From Pseudopedobacter beijingensis (GTDB lineage: Bacteria > Bacteroidota > Bacteroidia > Sphingobacteriales > Sphingobacteriaceae), in contig NZ_JBHUDG010000051.1 of NCBI RefSeq assembly GCF_042678145.1, forward strand, positions 124,001 through 188,000: a stretch of DNA of 64,000 nt. Direction: 5' to 3'. Below, in pieces: positions 8,501-16,192 of this stretch. The notes beneath the pieces are model-generated. The model had not been told where the DNA came from and did no database searches. It saw nothing but the letters and a program-made list of their open reading frames with translations. A program made the position numbers and the translations under genes. The first letter of the stretch is position 1, and every line of letters begins with the position of its first letter.

Positions 8501-10477
8501 AATCAGATAATATCATCTGCCTATACAACAAATGACATTGTTTTGAATAAAGAATCAAATGGTTTCAAATTTCAAAAAGACTTATTTAGCACAACTATTT
8601 CAAGCAGAGGAGACGACATTCCGGTATCTCAGCAAGAAAGAAGAATCAGAAGCAACCCCTTAAATGCTATCTCTTATAGTCCTGTAGAAATAAACCCCGG
8701 AATGACTATGGTTAGCTATGACAAAGAAATCAAGAACAAAATCATCAGTTATCCCAGTCCTTACAATTCAATAGATGGCCCATTCCCAATCAATGGATAT
8801 ACAGGTCAGTATTATTGGGATACTACCAATTCCGTAGCTCTGGATTCTCTGGTTAGTTACATCAATCAATTACCGAAAGGATCTTACGTACTAGGCGTAA
8901 ACAATTACAACTGCAACTTCAAAGATATGCCAGAATACGTGAAGCAGGCCTTTAGGAGTATCGGTCTGAAAGAATTTGAAAAGGTAGGTTTAGGAGAACC
9001 TTATATGTTTTGGGGAATCAAAGGAGCTGCTAGTGGGGAAGCTATTGAATATACTGCCGATTATGATTCTGGTATCCCTGCCAGAGAACAATACTTTTCT
9101 TATTCACATGATTTAGAATATTCAGTATCTAGTGGATATTTCATCACAGATAAATTCGGCCCAGCTAAAAAATGGAAATCGGCAGATTTCTCGTATCAAC
9201 AAAGGGAGGGTGATGTACAAAAAATAGATATATATGCCGTTGACAAAAATAATCAAGAATATATCTTATCTTCTAACTTATCTCCCAATAATATAGACCT
9301 GTCGTTTATTTCGGCAAAAGATATACCATATCTAAAATTTAAGGTGTACATTGAGAATAAAACCTATAGAACACTACCTAAATTAAATCATTGGAAAATA
9401 TTTTATGAACCTTTAACAGAAATCACATTCAACCCGTCTTATTTACAATATTTTAATGCGGAAAAATTGTCTCAGGGAGACTCTCTCAAATTAAGTTTAG
9501 GACTGAGCAATATTAGCCCTTTCAAATCCGATTCCTTACAAATCAACATCAAACTGACCGACGCAACTTATTCTTCGTATACCAAAGAGTTTTCTTTAAA
9601 ACCAATTTCTCCATTTAGCAATGATACTTTACAATTCAGCTACCCTACTAATTCACTTAAGGGCGAAACCAATTTACAATTATCTCTTAAAAACAAAAAC
9701 TATGGAGATAATTATAGTTTTAATAACGGAATTACTTATAATACTAATATACTAGCCGATAATTCTGCACCAAATATTGATATACTTGTAGACGGAAGAA
9801 GAATTATCAATGGAGAAATCGTTAGCCCTGCCCCTATATTCACTATTTCTTCTTCCGACAATAATAAACACTTGTTACAATCAGACACTTCACTAGTAGA
9901 AGTTTACATAAAGCATTCCTCCAATAATACTTATCAAAGGTATTATTACTCACAAGGGCTGCTAAAAATACAACAAACAGGAACAGCTGAAAACAATAAT
10001 CTAATTATACAGTTTACCCCTGAAAAATTAATTGATGGTAATTATACATTAAAAGTTATTTCTAAAGACTATTTAGGAAATAAGTCTTCAAATGACTTTC
10101 TTTTAGATTTTGAAGTTATTAACGAATCAACTCTCACCAATTTCTACCCTTATCCTAATCCCGTTATAGACAAAATGAAATTTGTTTTTACTCTTACCGG
10201 AGAAAAAGTACCAGATAAAATAAAAATTCAAATAATGACCCAGACTGGAAGAATTGTAAGAGAAGTATTAAAAGAAGAATTGGGTAATTTAAAAATTGGA
10301 AATAACATTTCTGATTTTGTATGGGATTGTAAAGATCAGTTTGGTGACCGTTTAGCCAATGGTATATATTTTTACAGGGTACTCATAGAAGATAGTTCAG
10401 AAAAATTCAAACACCGGTATACTAAAGGTGACTCAAATTTTAAAAACAACATTGGCAAAATATATTTATTAAAATAA
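5582..10477 (+). CDS. porU2: C25 (gingipain-like) cysteine protease, PorU2-like type IX secretion protein
   Basis: The 1631-residue secreted protein has a signal peptide ending near TSLSQ. A C25 peptidase domain holds the catalytic pair H620 (FLGHGSAS) and C650 (INGCSTGN). Immunoglobulin-like and CARDB-like repeats follow from about 730 to 1500. The C-terminus (from about 1522, YPYPNPV... to DRLANGIYFYRV) resembles a FlgD-like or type IX sorting domain. PorU proteins are the sortases that remove C-terminal signals and attach cargo at the cell surface. The length and added C-terminal domain fit the PorU2 variant rather than classic PorU of about 1150 residues. The substrate range is unknown. 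It is isolated from other secretion genes in this window. Confidence 0.78.
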   Translation: MSKLRLLLILFLLIINYSTSLSQINYGNEWINFSKKYIKIKVSAESIYHLTFSDIIASGITDGSTQIDPKYFQMFNKGKEAALYISGSDDNSFDHQDNIYFYGYPNNADLDKKMYSDIEYIPNTNINLFEDDNYYFLTYNNEKEGLRYSTPSNTISPININYILTKSRLDFKTSYYPGDYILETMSLSEYINGEGYMSPLLGRRESSSYNINTSGFINTPGVSPMLSFYVAGRSNSTVAGSSNNHHFQISHENTIICDTIFNGYKTIRKTKNINLTGEITTLNFHIVDDLSSDPNSQHTDYQAISYLEILYPRNLTLTNNTALRFNIPSQYISANLNFSGSSSNPILIDIKNNYTYNIINNNNTLSIPNIYNNNSDFYIFDLNNSISATYQKITFKGFNVADIKKAIIISNKNLSIGAENYLNHNQQIRNIPTLLTYTDDIYNEFYYGFHHPLALNNFIKWSIDKSNNLPQSLLLLGAGLTTPKNNLSADLVPTYGYPASDNMLGIFNNAKASSIAIGRVPAKTNDDIDIYLNKLKIYENLPNEIWRKKIVNVTGGRTETEYLQFKSYLKNLSNIAFNGNLGSYTVNFDKTVSEAVTENLTSGIISQTNNGTNLITFLGHGSASLTAVSLGTPPSLNNSDKPTNYLINGCSTGNAFSGSSSYAENMILARTGAISWIGTTSEGVGSYLSSFSNKFYNHWFVNSYDKSIAEGFRLGINDQTNSSDRLNMAHSRQYIFFGDPNITFFNPSLPDYRINAEKIYLSDRSQNAAQDNFNFNFIIENIGKVQKDSLNIKITRKIEEQNIEKTYFQTIKPILNTDTFSFSLPNTDLNVSGINLITIELDPNAKFNEINKLNNKAAQTFFLPGNGVHAIYPLKNSIVFGEVTLMGQPDNLFTKNEKYIFEIDTVNTFDSPLKATSGSLIADILPTWVPSVNFKENVVYFWRIAIDDQEKRWDTGSFTYLNENIYGQNISHFNQIISSAYTTNDIVLNKESNGFKFQKDLFSTTISSRGDDIPVSQQERRIRSNPLNAISYSPVEINPGMTMVSYDKEIKNKIISYPSPYNSIDGPFPINGYTGQYYWDTTNSVALDSLVSYINQLPKGSYVLGVNNYNCNFKDMPEYVKQAFRSIGLKEFEKVGLGEPYMFWGIKGAASGEAIEYTADYDSGIPAREQYFSYSHDLEYSVSSGYFITDKFGPAKKWKSADFSYQQREGDVQKIDIYAVDKNNQEYILSSNLSPNNIDLSFISAKDIPYLKFKVYIENKTYRTLPKLNHWKIFYEPLTEITFNPSYLQYFNAEKLSQGDSLKLSLGLSNISPFKSDSLQINIKLTDATYSSYTKEFSLKPISPFSNDTLQFSYPTNSLKGETNLQLSLKNKNYGDNYSFNNGITYNTNILADNSAPNIDILVDGRRIINGEIVSPAPIFTISSSDNNKHLLQSDTSLVEVYIKHSSNNTYQRYYYSQGLLKIQQTGTAENNNLIIQFTPEKLIDGNYTLKVISKDYLGNKSSNDFLLDFEVINESTLTNFYPYPNPVIDKMKFVFTLTGEKVPDKIKIQIMTQTGRIVREVLKEELGNLKIGNNISDFVWDCKDQFGDRLANGIYFYRVLIEDSSEKFKHRYTKGDSNFKNNIGKIYLLK

Positions 10478-10776
10478 ATCTCAATGAGATCTAAAGTAAT
10501 ATTTTCTTTAGGGACATTGTAATCTTATATGTCCTATAAGCATAAGGAACCTAAGTCCGGGATAATTCAACTATTTACAATTCCAACAATTCGGATTTCA
10601 TAATCTATCCCTCCATATATCCAATTTTGAGGTAGACTATAGATTTTGAATATTACAAATATTCTAAGCTATCGAAAATTTCATCTATATTTTCTTAACT
10701 AGAACTCACATTAACTAATAAGATCAACAACCTCCCCTCTCTCCTTACTATGAATATATTTTCAAAAAACGCCAAT
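10478..10776. other. Gap between PorU2-like gene and FemAB-like gene
   Basis: About 300 bases of AT-rich DNA between convergent genes. There is a small palindrome (ATCTCAATGAGAT near 10482), but no convincing terminator, RNA gene or open frame is visible. Confidence 0.5.
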
Positions 10777-11733
10777 TTATAACACGTTATATAAGATATA
10801 ACGCCTAATTTGGTACATAATAGAAAGTATTTTATTATTACCATTTAAAAGTTTATCATACGAAGTTTTAAAACTGAGCTTAAGTTCTCCATTAAACCCT
10901 GACTTAAAATTAGCAATTGTCTTCATGTTTGCCCCATATAAATCGATTGTTTCAATACTTAACTCCTTTAACTTTTTCATTATATTATCGTATAAAAAAA
11001 CACTTACTCCACTACTATAAGTTTTAGAACTCGATAATAAAATATTATATGCTATTTTTATATCGAAATCAATAATCACCAAGGCAGAAGCAATTAGTTC
11101 ATTATTCTTATAAACACAAAAGCTTTTCATTATATCATAATCTATCAACTTTTGAAAATAGGTTCTATAAAAATCTATCTTCGATTTACTGTATCCAAAG
11201 TATTTAAAATCATTTAGTTGTTGTCTAAGTACTTCTTCATAATTTTCGTTATACAAAAAAGTAAAACTTTCTTTATATGAAGACTTAAGTTTTTTTAAAA
11301 TATCATTTCTATAATTACCAGCTTCAGCGGTTTGGTTTAAATAGGTGAAATTTGTACTGCAAGTAAATCCATTATGATTGAATGCCCTAATATCCATAAT
11401 ATCAGGTGGTAATCTAAATTCAATCAGATTAAACATTTTCTTTAGATCATTCAAAGCTTTGTCTAAATAATCAAAAAAACTAAAACCTCCTAAATTAGTG
11501 TCTTTCCAAAAGCTTGAATAACCAAAATGATCTGGAACAATAATAGACCTGCGTCTAATATGTGTCGCAAAACCAATAATAGGCTTATTTTTCTGATTGT
11601 ATATGACCCAAAATTTAAGTTCGGTTTTATGCATTCTGGAAATTAGTTCTAAATACTCTGAATCATTAAAAATAGAAACTACTTGATTTTTTACAATCTC
11701 ATTCCATTCAAATTTTGTAACTTCTTTTAACAC
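10777..11733 (-). CDS. FemAB/GNAT-like acyltransferase family protein
   Basis: The 318-residue protein shows the two-lobed GNAT arrangement of FemAB and CelD-like proteins. One lobe around residues 40-150 contains FATHIRRRSI and GGFSFFDYLDKAL. A second lobe around 165-300 contains YFGYSKSKIDFYRTYF and IDLYGANMKTIANFKSGF. The last motif is typical of proteins that use an aminoacyl-tRNA or acyl-CoA donor and are often found in polysaccharide or lipid clusters. It lies directly downstream of a truncated deacetylase on the same strand. The exact acceptor cannot be read from the sequence. Confidence 0.7.
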   Translation of the reverse strand: MLKEVTKFEWNEIVKNQVVSIFNDSEYLELISRMHKTELKFWVIYNQKNKPIIGFATHIRRRSIIVPDHFGYSSFWKDTNLGGFSFFDYLDKALNDLKKMFNLIEFRLPPDIMDIRAFNHNGFTCSTNFTYLNQTAEAGNYRNDILKKLKSSYKESFTFLYNENYEEVLRQQLNDFKYFGYSKSKIDFYRTYFQKLIDYDIMKSFCVYKNNELIASALVIIDFDIKIAYNILLSSSKTYSSGVSVFLYDNIMKKLKELSIETIDLYGANMKTIANFKSGFNGELKLSFKTSYDKLLNGNNKILSIMYQIRRYILYNVL

Positions 11734-11764
11734 ACCAATAGCCTTAGGTTATAAACATTCAGAT

Positions 11765-11956
11765 TTAATAATCATTCTCAAATTCCCTTTCATTTTTATA
11801 CCTATATAAGTTTTTTATATGAGGTAACTCTTCATTAGAAACAGTATGGTATAAAAAGGAAACTATCGGATGCTTTTTCTTTAGTCTAACATAAAAAGAA
11901 TCCGGAAGTACATCAAGTACAGTCTCTATAAAATTTGACTTTATGGATTTTATCAT
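11765..11956 (-). pseudogene. N-terminal remnant of a polysaccharide deacetylase-type protein
   Basis: The 63-residue frame ends at ENDY. The stretch SFLYHTVSNEELPHIKNLYR and KNEREFENDY resembles the extreme N-terminus of Bacteroidota NodB-type polysaccharide deacetylases. Their next residues would be the catalytic barrel with the D-D and HxxxH motifs, and none of that barrel is present. Immediately beyond lies the FemAB-like gene. A truncated relic is the simplest reading; an intact small protein is less likely. Confidence 0.55.
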
Positions 11957-12261
11957 CTATAAAAATAATAGGTCTAATATATTATTTTTTATAGTATCAT
12001 TTTCTTTTGTTATAAAAGACTTATTATCCAAAAAAATTATAAGACATAAAAGACAAAACAAATTTCCTAAAAACCAACATTAAAAATCTCATAAAAACCA
12101 CTAAATTTTGTAACTCTATTTTACAAAAAACAAAAAATCACACATTATTCAATAAAAACATTAAAAAAATCACATATCACACATTTATTTTCTATGTTTT
12201 CTAAAAAACATCAGTTATTTTTACATAAAATTTCAAAAAAAGCATTAAAAATCTAAAAAAT
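11957..12261. other. AT-rich intergenic region upstream of glnN
   Basis: About 300 bases of very AT-rich DNA with repeated runs of A and ACA-rich text lie between the divergent deacetylase remnant and glnN. It must hold the glnN promoter, but no clean TAnnTTTG element is visible. Confidence 0.5.
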
Positions 12262-14439
12262 ATGTCAACTTTAAGATTTAAAGCTTTAGAAACAGTTCTT
12301 ACCAGGACAACGCCTGAAGTTAAAAGACCATCGAGTAAAATTTCTGATTATTTCGGAGAAAATGTTTTTGATAAACACAAAATGCAAGAGTATCTTCCAA
12401 AAGACACTTTTAAAGCAGTATTAAATTCTATTGAAAGCGGCTCCACTATTGACAGAGAAATTGCAGAACAAGTTTCATCTGCGATGAAAGCTTGGGCAAT
12501 GAGCAATGATGTAACACATTACACCCATTGGTTTCAGCCTTTAACCGGTACAACTGCAGAAAAACACGACTCGTTTTTTGAACCAGATTCTGATGGAAAA
12601 GCAATTGAAAAATTTTCAGGAAGTGCTTTAGTACAACAAGAGCCAGATGCTTCAAGTTTCCCTAATGGAGGCATTAGAAGTACATTTGAAGCTCGTGGTT
12701 ATACTGCTTGGGATCCTTCTTCACCTGCATTTATCTTCAACAAAACGCTTTGTATCCCTACTGTATTTGTTTCTTATACAGGAGAATCTCTGGATTATAA
12801 AGCACCTTTATTAAAAGCTATAGCTGCCATTGACAAAGCAGCAACAGAGGTTTGTCAATACTTTGATAAAGGAATTGAGAAAGTAATTCCTTCTCTTGGA
12901 ATAGAACAAGAATATTTTTTAGTAGACCTTGCATTGTTTAACGCCAGACCAGATCTTTCTATAACCGGAAGAACTCTTTTTGGTCATGCTTCTGCAAAAG
13001 GTCAACAATTAGAAGACCATTATTTTGGTTCAATTCCGGAAAGAGTATACGCCTACATGCGTGACTTTGAAACCGAAGCATTATTATTAGGTATACCTCT
13101 AAAAACCCGTCATAATGAAGTTGCACCCTCTCAATTTGAGTGTGCGCCTCTTTACGAAGAGATGAACTTAGCCATAGACCACAACCAATTGTTGATGGAC
13201 TTAATGGACAAAGTAGCTAAAAGACATAATTTTAAGGTATTACTACACGAAAAGCCTTACGCTGGAATCAACGGTTCTGGAAAACACAACAATTGGTCTT
13301 TAATTACCAATACCGGAAAAAACTTACTTTCTCCGGGCAAAACGCCAAAAAACAATCTCATGTTCTTAACTTTCTTCGTTAATACGATTAAAGCCGTACA
13401 TGAACATGCAGATTTACTGAGAGCATCTATTGCTTCTGTAAGCAACGATCATCGCTTAGGAGCCAACGAAGCACCTCCGGCAATAATATCAATTTTCCTG
13501 GGGACTCAACTCAACGATGTTTTAGACGAAATTGAGTCATCAAAAGCGATATTCAAAAAGGTAAAAGAAGATCCAAATCTTTGGTTTGGAATACCTAAAA
13601 TTCCCCAAATCCTTTTAGACAACACAGACAGAAACAGAACCTCTCCTTTTGCATTTACTGGAAATAAATTCGAGTTACGGGCGGTAGGTTCATCAGCAAA
13701 CTCTGCCAACGCAATGACCGTTTTAAATACCATTGTTGCAGACCAGCTGAATAAGTTCAAAATTGAGGTTGATAAACTGATCAAAAAAGGTGACAAAAAG
13801 GATGTTGCTATTTTAACAGTTATTAAAAAATACATAAAGGAGTCTAAAGATATCCGTTTCGAAGGAAATGGATATAGCGATGAATGGGCAGAAGAAGCAG
13901 CTAAACGTGGATTAAGCAATATTAAAACAACGCCTAAAGCTTTAGATGCACTAGCTTCTGAGAAATCGGAAACTCTTTTTGAAACAAATGGAGTGTTTAC
14001 CAAGCGTGAAACTCATGCCAGACATGAAATTTTACTGGAAGAATATTTCAAAAAACTTCAGATAGAGGCCAGAGTTATCGGTGATTTGGTAACTAATCTT
14101 GTAATCCCTGCTGCTATTAAATACCAAACTCAAGTTGCCGAGAACATTAAGTTATTAAAAGATTTAGGTTATGGCTCTGATATGTTTCAGGCGCAAACTT
14201 ATATTCTTGAAGAATTAGCTACTCATTTAAACTTCATCAAAACCAACGTTCACGAAATGGTCGAAGCCAGAAAAGTAGCTAATAAATTACAAGATATAAG
14301 AGAAAAGTCTATCGCTTACGATGAAACGGTAAAATCTTTCTTCGAACCCATCAGATACCATGTTGACAAACTGGAATTATTGGTTGACGATCAGATTTGG
14401 CCTTTACCAAAATTCAGAGAATTACTGTTTGTTAAATAA
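12262..14439 (+). CDS. glnN: Type III glutamine synthetase
   Basis: At 725 residues it matches GSIII enzymes (about 720-730), not the 450-470 residues of GSI. It makes glutamine from glutamate, ammonia and ATP in the cytoplasm. Visible family features are the N-terminal AMKAWAMSNDVTHYTHWFQP with PLTG, the Glu-rich metal site LGIEQEYFLVD, and the ammonia/glutamate region NEVAPSQFE. NGSGKHNNWS and RLGANEAPPAIIS supply further active-site loops. A hairpin lies just after the stop. It is monocistronic, with a 300-bp AT-rich leader on one side. Confidence 0.97.
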   Translation: MSTLRFKALETVLTRTTPEVKRPSSKISDYFGENVFDKHKMQEYLPKDTFKAVLNSIESGSTIDREIAEQVSSAMKAWAMSNDVTHYTHWFQPLTGTTAEKHDSFFEPDSDGKAIEKFSGSALVQQEPDASSFPNGGIRSTFEARGYTAWDPSSPAFIFNKTLCIPTVFVSYTGESLDYKAPLLKAIAAIDKAATEVCQYFDKGIEKVIPSLGIEQEYFLVDLALFNARPDLSITGRTLFGHASAKGQQLEDHYFGSIPERVYAYMRDFETEALLLGIPLKTRHNEVAPSQFECAPLYEEMNLAIDHNQLLMDLMDKVAKRHNFKVLLHEKPYAGINGSGKHNNWSLITNTGKNLLSPGKTPKNNLMFLTFFVNTIKAVHEHADLLRASIASVSNDHRLGANEAPPAIISIFLGTQLNDVLDEIESSKAIFKKVKEDPNLWFGIPKIPQILLDNTDRNRTSPFAFTGNKFELRAVGSSANSANAMTVLNTIVADQLNKFKIEVDKLIKKGDKKDVAILTVIKKYIKESKDIRFEGNGYSDEWAEEAAKRGLSNIKTTPKALDALASEKSETLFETNGVFTKRETHARHEILLEEYFKKLQIEARVIGDLVTNLVIPAAIKYQTQVAENIKLLKDLGYGSDMFQAQTYILEELATHLNFIKTNVHEMVEARKVANKLQDIREKSIAYDETVKSFFEPIRYHVDKLELLVDDQIWPLPKFRELLFVK

Positions 14440-14460
14440 CATAACAAATTATCATATTAA

Positions 14461-14491
14461 AGAGGCTGTTGGTTTTATACTGGCAGCCTCT
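14461..14491 (+). terminator. Hairpin downstream of glnN
   Basis: AGAGGCTG at 14461-14468 pairs with CAGCCTCT at 14484-14491, giving an 8-bp stem with a 15-nt loop. A T-rich stretch follows after about ten bases. Its place just past the glnN stop supports transcription termination, although the U-tract is not immediate. Confidence 0.6.
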
Positions 14492-14543
14492 GCTATTTAT
14501 CCTTTTTTATAAGCTTTTCATATTTAAAGAATAAGGTTTTTAA

Positions 14544-14551
14544 TATCTTTG
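14544..14551 (+). promoter_or_regulatory. Bacteroidota -7 element giving a probable leaderless purM mRNA
   Basis: TATCTTTG matches the Bacteroidota consensus TAnnTTTG. The ATG of the next gene begins 7 nt after the end of this box, which is where transcription normally starts. A leaderless transcript is therefore expected. An alternative TTG codon at 14549 lies inside the box and is unlikely to be used. Confidence 0.65.
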
Positions 14552-14557
14552 CACACC

Positions 14558-15736
14558 ATGAGTGATAACAGATACAATCAAAGAGGCGTTTCTGCAGGTA
14601 AAGAAGATGTCCATAATGCCATAAAGAATATTGACAAAGGGATTTTCCCAAAAGCATTCTGTAAGATTATCCCCGATATTTTAGGTGGCGATGATACTTT
14701 TTGTAATATTATGCATGCCGACGGTGCCGGAACAAAATCTTCTCTTGCTTATGTTTACTGGAAAGAAACAGGAGATATTTCTGTATGGAAAGGAATTGCG
14801 CAGGATGCCATCATCATGAATCTGGATGATCTGCTTTGCGTAGGAGCTACTGATAAAATATTATTATCTTCTACCATTGGCAGAAACAAGAATTTGATTC
14901 CGGGAGAAGTAATCGCTGAAATTATAAATGGAACGGAAGAAATTCTTGCAGATCTGAGATCTATGGGAATAAACATTTATTCTACTGGAGGCGAAACTGC
15001 CGATGTTGGCGATATTGTCAGAACAATTATTGTAGATTCTACTGTAACTTGTAGAATGAAAAGGTCTGATATAATCTCTAATCACAATATTAAAGCCGGA
15101 AATGTTATTGTTGCTTTAGCTTCTGATGGACAGGCTAACTATGAGAGTTTTTACAACGGAGGTATGGGCTCTAATGGTTTAACTTCTGCCAGACATGACG
15201 TTTTTCATAAATATATTGCAGAAAAATATCCTGAAAGCTATGACCCGGCAGTTCCATATGAATTGATATTTTCTGGTCAAAAACACCTTACAGACAAAAT
15301 CACACTTGATAATGGTAATGCAATAGACGCCGGAAAACTGGTATTATCTCCTACCAGAACTTACGCTCCGGTAATTAAGTCAATATTAGATAAATATAGG
15401 GCTCAAATTGATGGAATGGTACATTGTAGTGGCGGAGCCCAAACCAAAGTACTTCATTTTATAGACAATTTACACATCATTAAAGACAACTTATTTGAAA
15501 CTCCGGTTTTATTTAAACTTATACAAGAACAATCCCAAACTGATTGGAAAGAAATGTACAAAGTTTTTAATATGGGACATAGAATGGAACTTTATGTAAA
15601 TCCTGAGATTGCACAAGACATTATTAACATTTCACAATCTTTTGGTATAGATGCAAAAATTGTTGGAAGAGTTGAAGATAGTGAGGTAAAAAAAGTAACC
15701 ATAAAAAGTCAACACGGTACTTTCGAATACCACTAA
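14558..15736 (+). CDS. purM: Phosphoribosylformylglycinamidine cyclo-ligase (AIR synthase family)
   Basis: The 392-residue protein begins MSDNRYNQRGVSAGKEDVHN and contains MHADGAGTKS, IAQDAIIMNLDDLLCVGA and GGETADVGDIV. These are hallmark PurM/AIR-synthase loops that bind ATP and the formylglycinamidine ribotide substrate. In purine synthesis the enzyme closes the imidazole ring of AIR. The protein is longer than E. coli PurM (345 residues), as usual in Bacteroidota. No other pur genes are adjacent. A structured repeat follows the stop codon. Confidence 0.85.
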   Translation: MSDNRYNQRGVSAGKEDVHNAIKNIDKGIFPKAFCKIIPDILGGDDTFCNIMHADGAGTKSSLAYVYWKETGDISVWKGIAQDAIIMNLDDLLCVGATDKILLSSTIGRNKNLIPGEVIAEIINGTEEILADLRSMGINIYSTGGETADVGDIVRTIIVDSTVTCRMKRSDIISNHNIKAGNVIVALASDGQANYESFYNGGMGSNGLTSARHDVFHKYIAEKYPESYDPAVPYELIFSGQKHLTDKITLDNGNAIDAGKLVLSPTRTYAPVIKSILDKYRAQIDGMVHCSGGAQTKVLHFIDNLHIIKDNLFETPVLFKLIQEQSQTDWKEMYKVFNMGHRMELYVNPEIAQDIINISQSFGIDAKIVGRVEDSEVKKVTIKSQHGTFEYH

Positions 15737-15745
15737 ATAAATTTT

Positions 15746-15878
15746 AAAAAGGGTTGTATCAAAAAGTGGTACCCTTGCCAGAATTAGTATTTCGGCAAAT
15801 TCGGTACAAAATGTGAGTCAAAGTCTTTTTAGTCCGCTACGGGCATACTGAAAAAACTCTCACGATACAACCTTTTTT
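15746..15878. repeat. 133-nt three-way-junction palindromic element
   Basis: The ends are complementary: AAAAAGGGTTGTATC (15746-15760) and GATACAACCTTTTTT (15864-15878). Inside are two further hairpins. One pairs GTACC (15769) with GGTAC (15803), plus TTGCC (15775) with GGCAA (15794). The other pairs GTGAG near 15813 with CTCAC near 15859, plus a TTTTTAGT/ACTGAAAAA stem. The whole can fold as a cloverleaf-like three-way junction ending in a run of T. It could be a MITE-like repeat, a structured 3' RNA, or an elaborate terminator for purM. No coding potential is seen. Confidence 0.65.
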
Positions 15879-16024
15879 ACTCCACCTGCATTAAGAGCAA
15901 AACAAAGCTCTTATATATAATTTTTCGGAATATCTACTAACAAAAAGTTAAATAGATCTAATTCCCGACAATTAATAAAACTACTTCAAAATCAAACCTA
16001 ACTTCTATGCGTAGAAGAGAAGAT

Positions 16025-16079
16025 CTCTAACAGACCTCTAACACTTCTTTAGTACTTCTCCAACACTTCTTTAACACTT
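16025..16079. repeat. Five imperfect 11-bp tandem repeats
   Basis: Units in order are CTCTAACAGAC, CTCTAACACTT, CTTTAGTACTT, CTCCAACACTT and CTTTAACACTT, all exactly 11 bp. The consensus is CTYTAACACTT. The period equals about one helical turn. The array lies in the gap between purM and the gltA terminator and encodes no evident protein. Confidence 0.75.
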
Positions 16080-16132
16080 GTTATAGCAAGTAAGAACAAC
16101 ATCAATAACAATAGTAAAGTAGAGTATTGATT

Positions 16133-16174
16133 AAAACAAAAGAGGCTCTAAATATTTAGAGCCTCTTTTGTTTT
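16133..16174. terminator. Perfect bidirectional terminator after gltA
   Basis: AAAACAAAAGAGGCTCTAAA is followed by TA and then by its exact reverse complement. This gives a 20-bp stem with A-rich and T-rich flanks on both strands. It lies 18 bp past the gltA stop and can also stop transcription coming from purM. Confidence 0.92.
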
Positions 16175-16192
16175 ATATCGATTTTTTTCTCG

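Noticed and set aside
14549..14557. TTG start giving three extra residues on PurM
   Set aside because: The TTG falls within the -7 promoter box, while the ATG at 14558 starts the conserved sequence.
16025..16079. CRISPR array
   Set aside because: Units are 11 bp without spacers, and there are no cas genes in the window.
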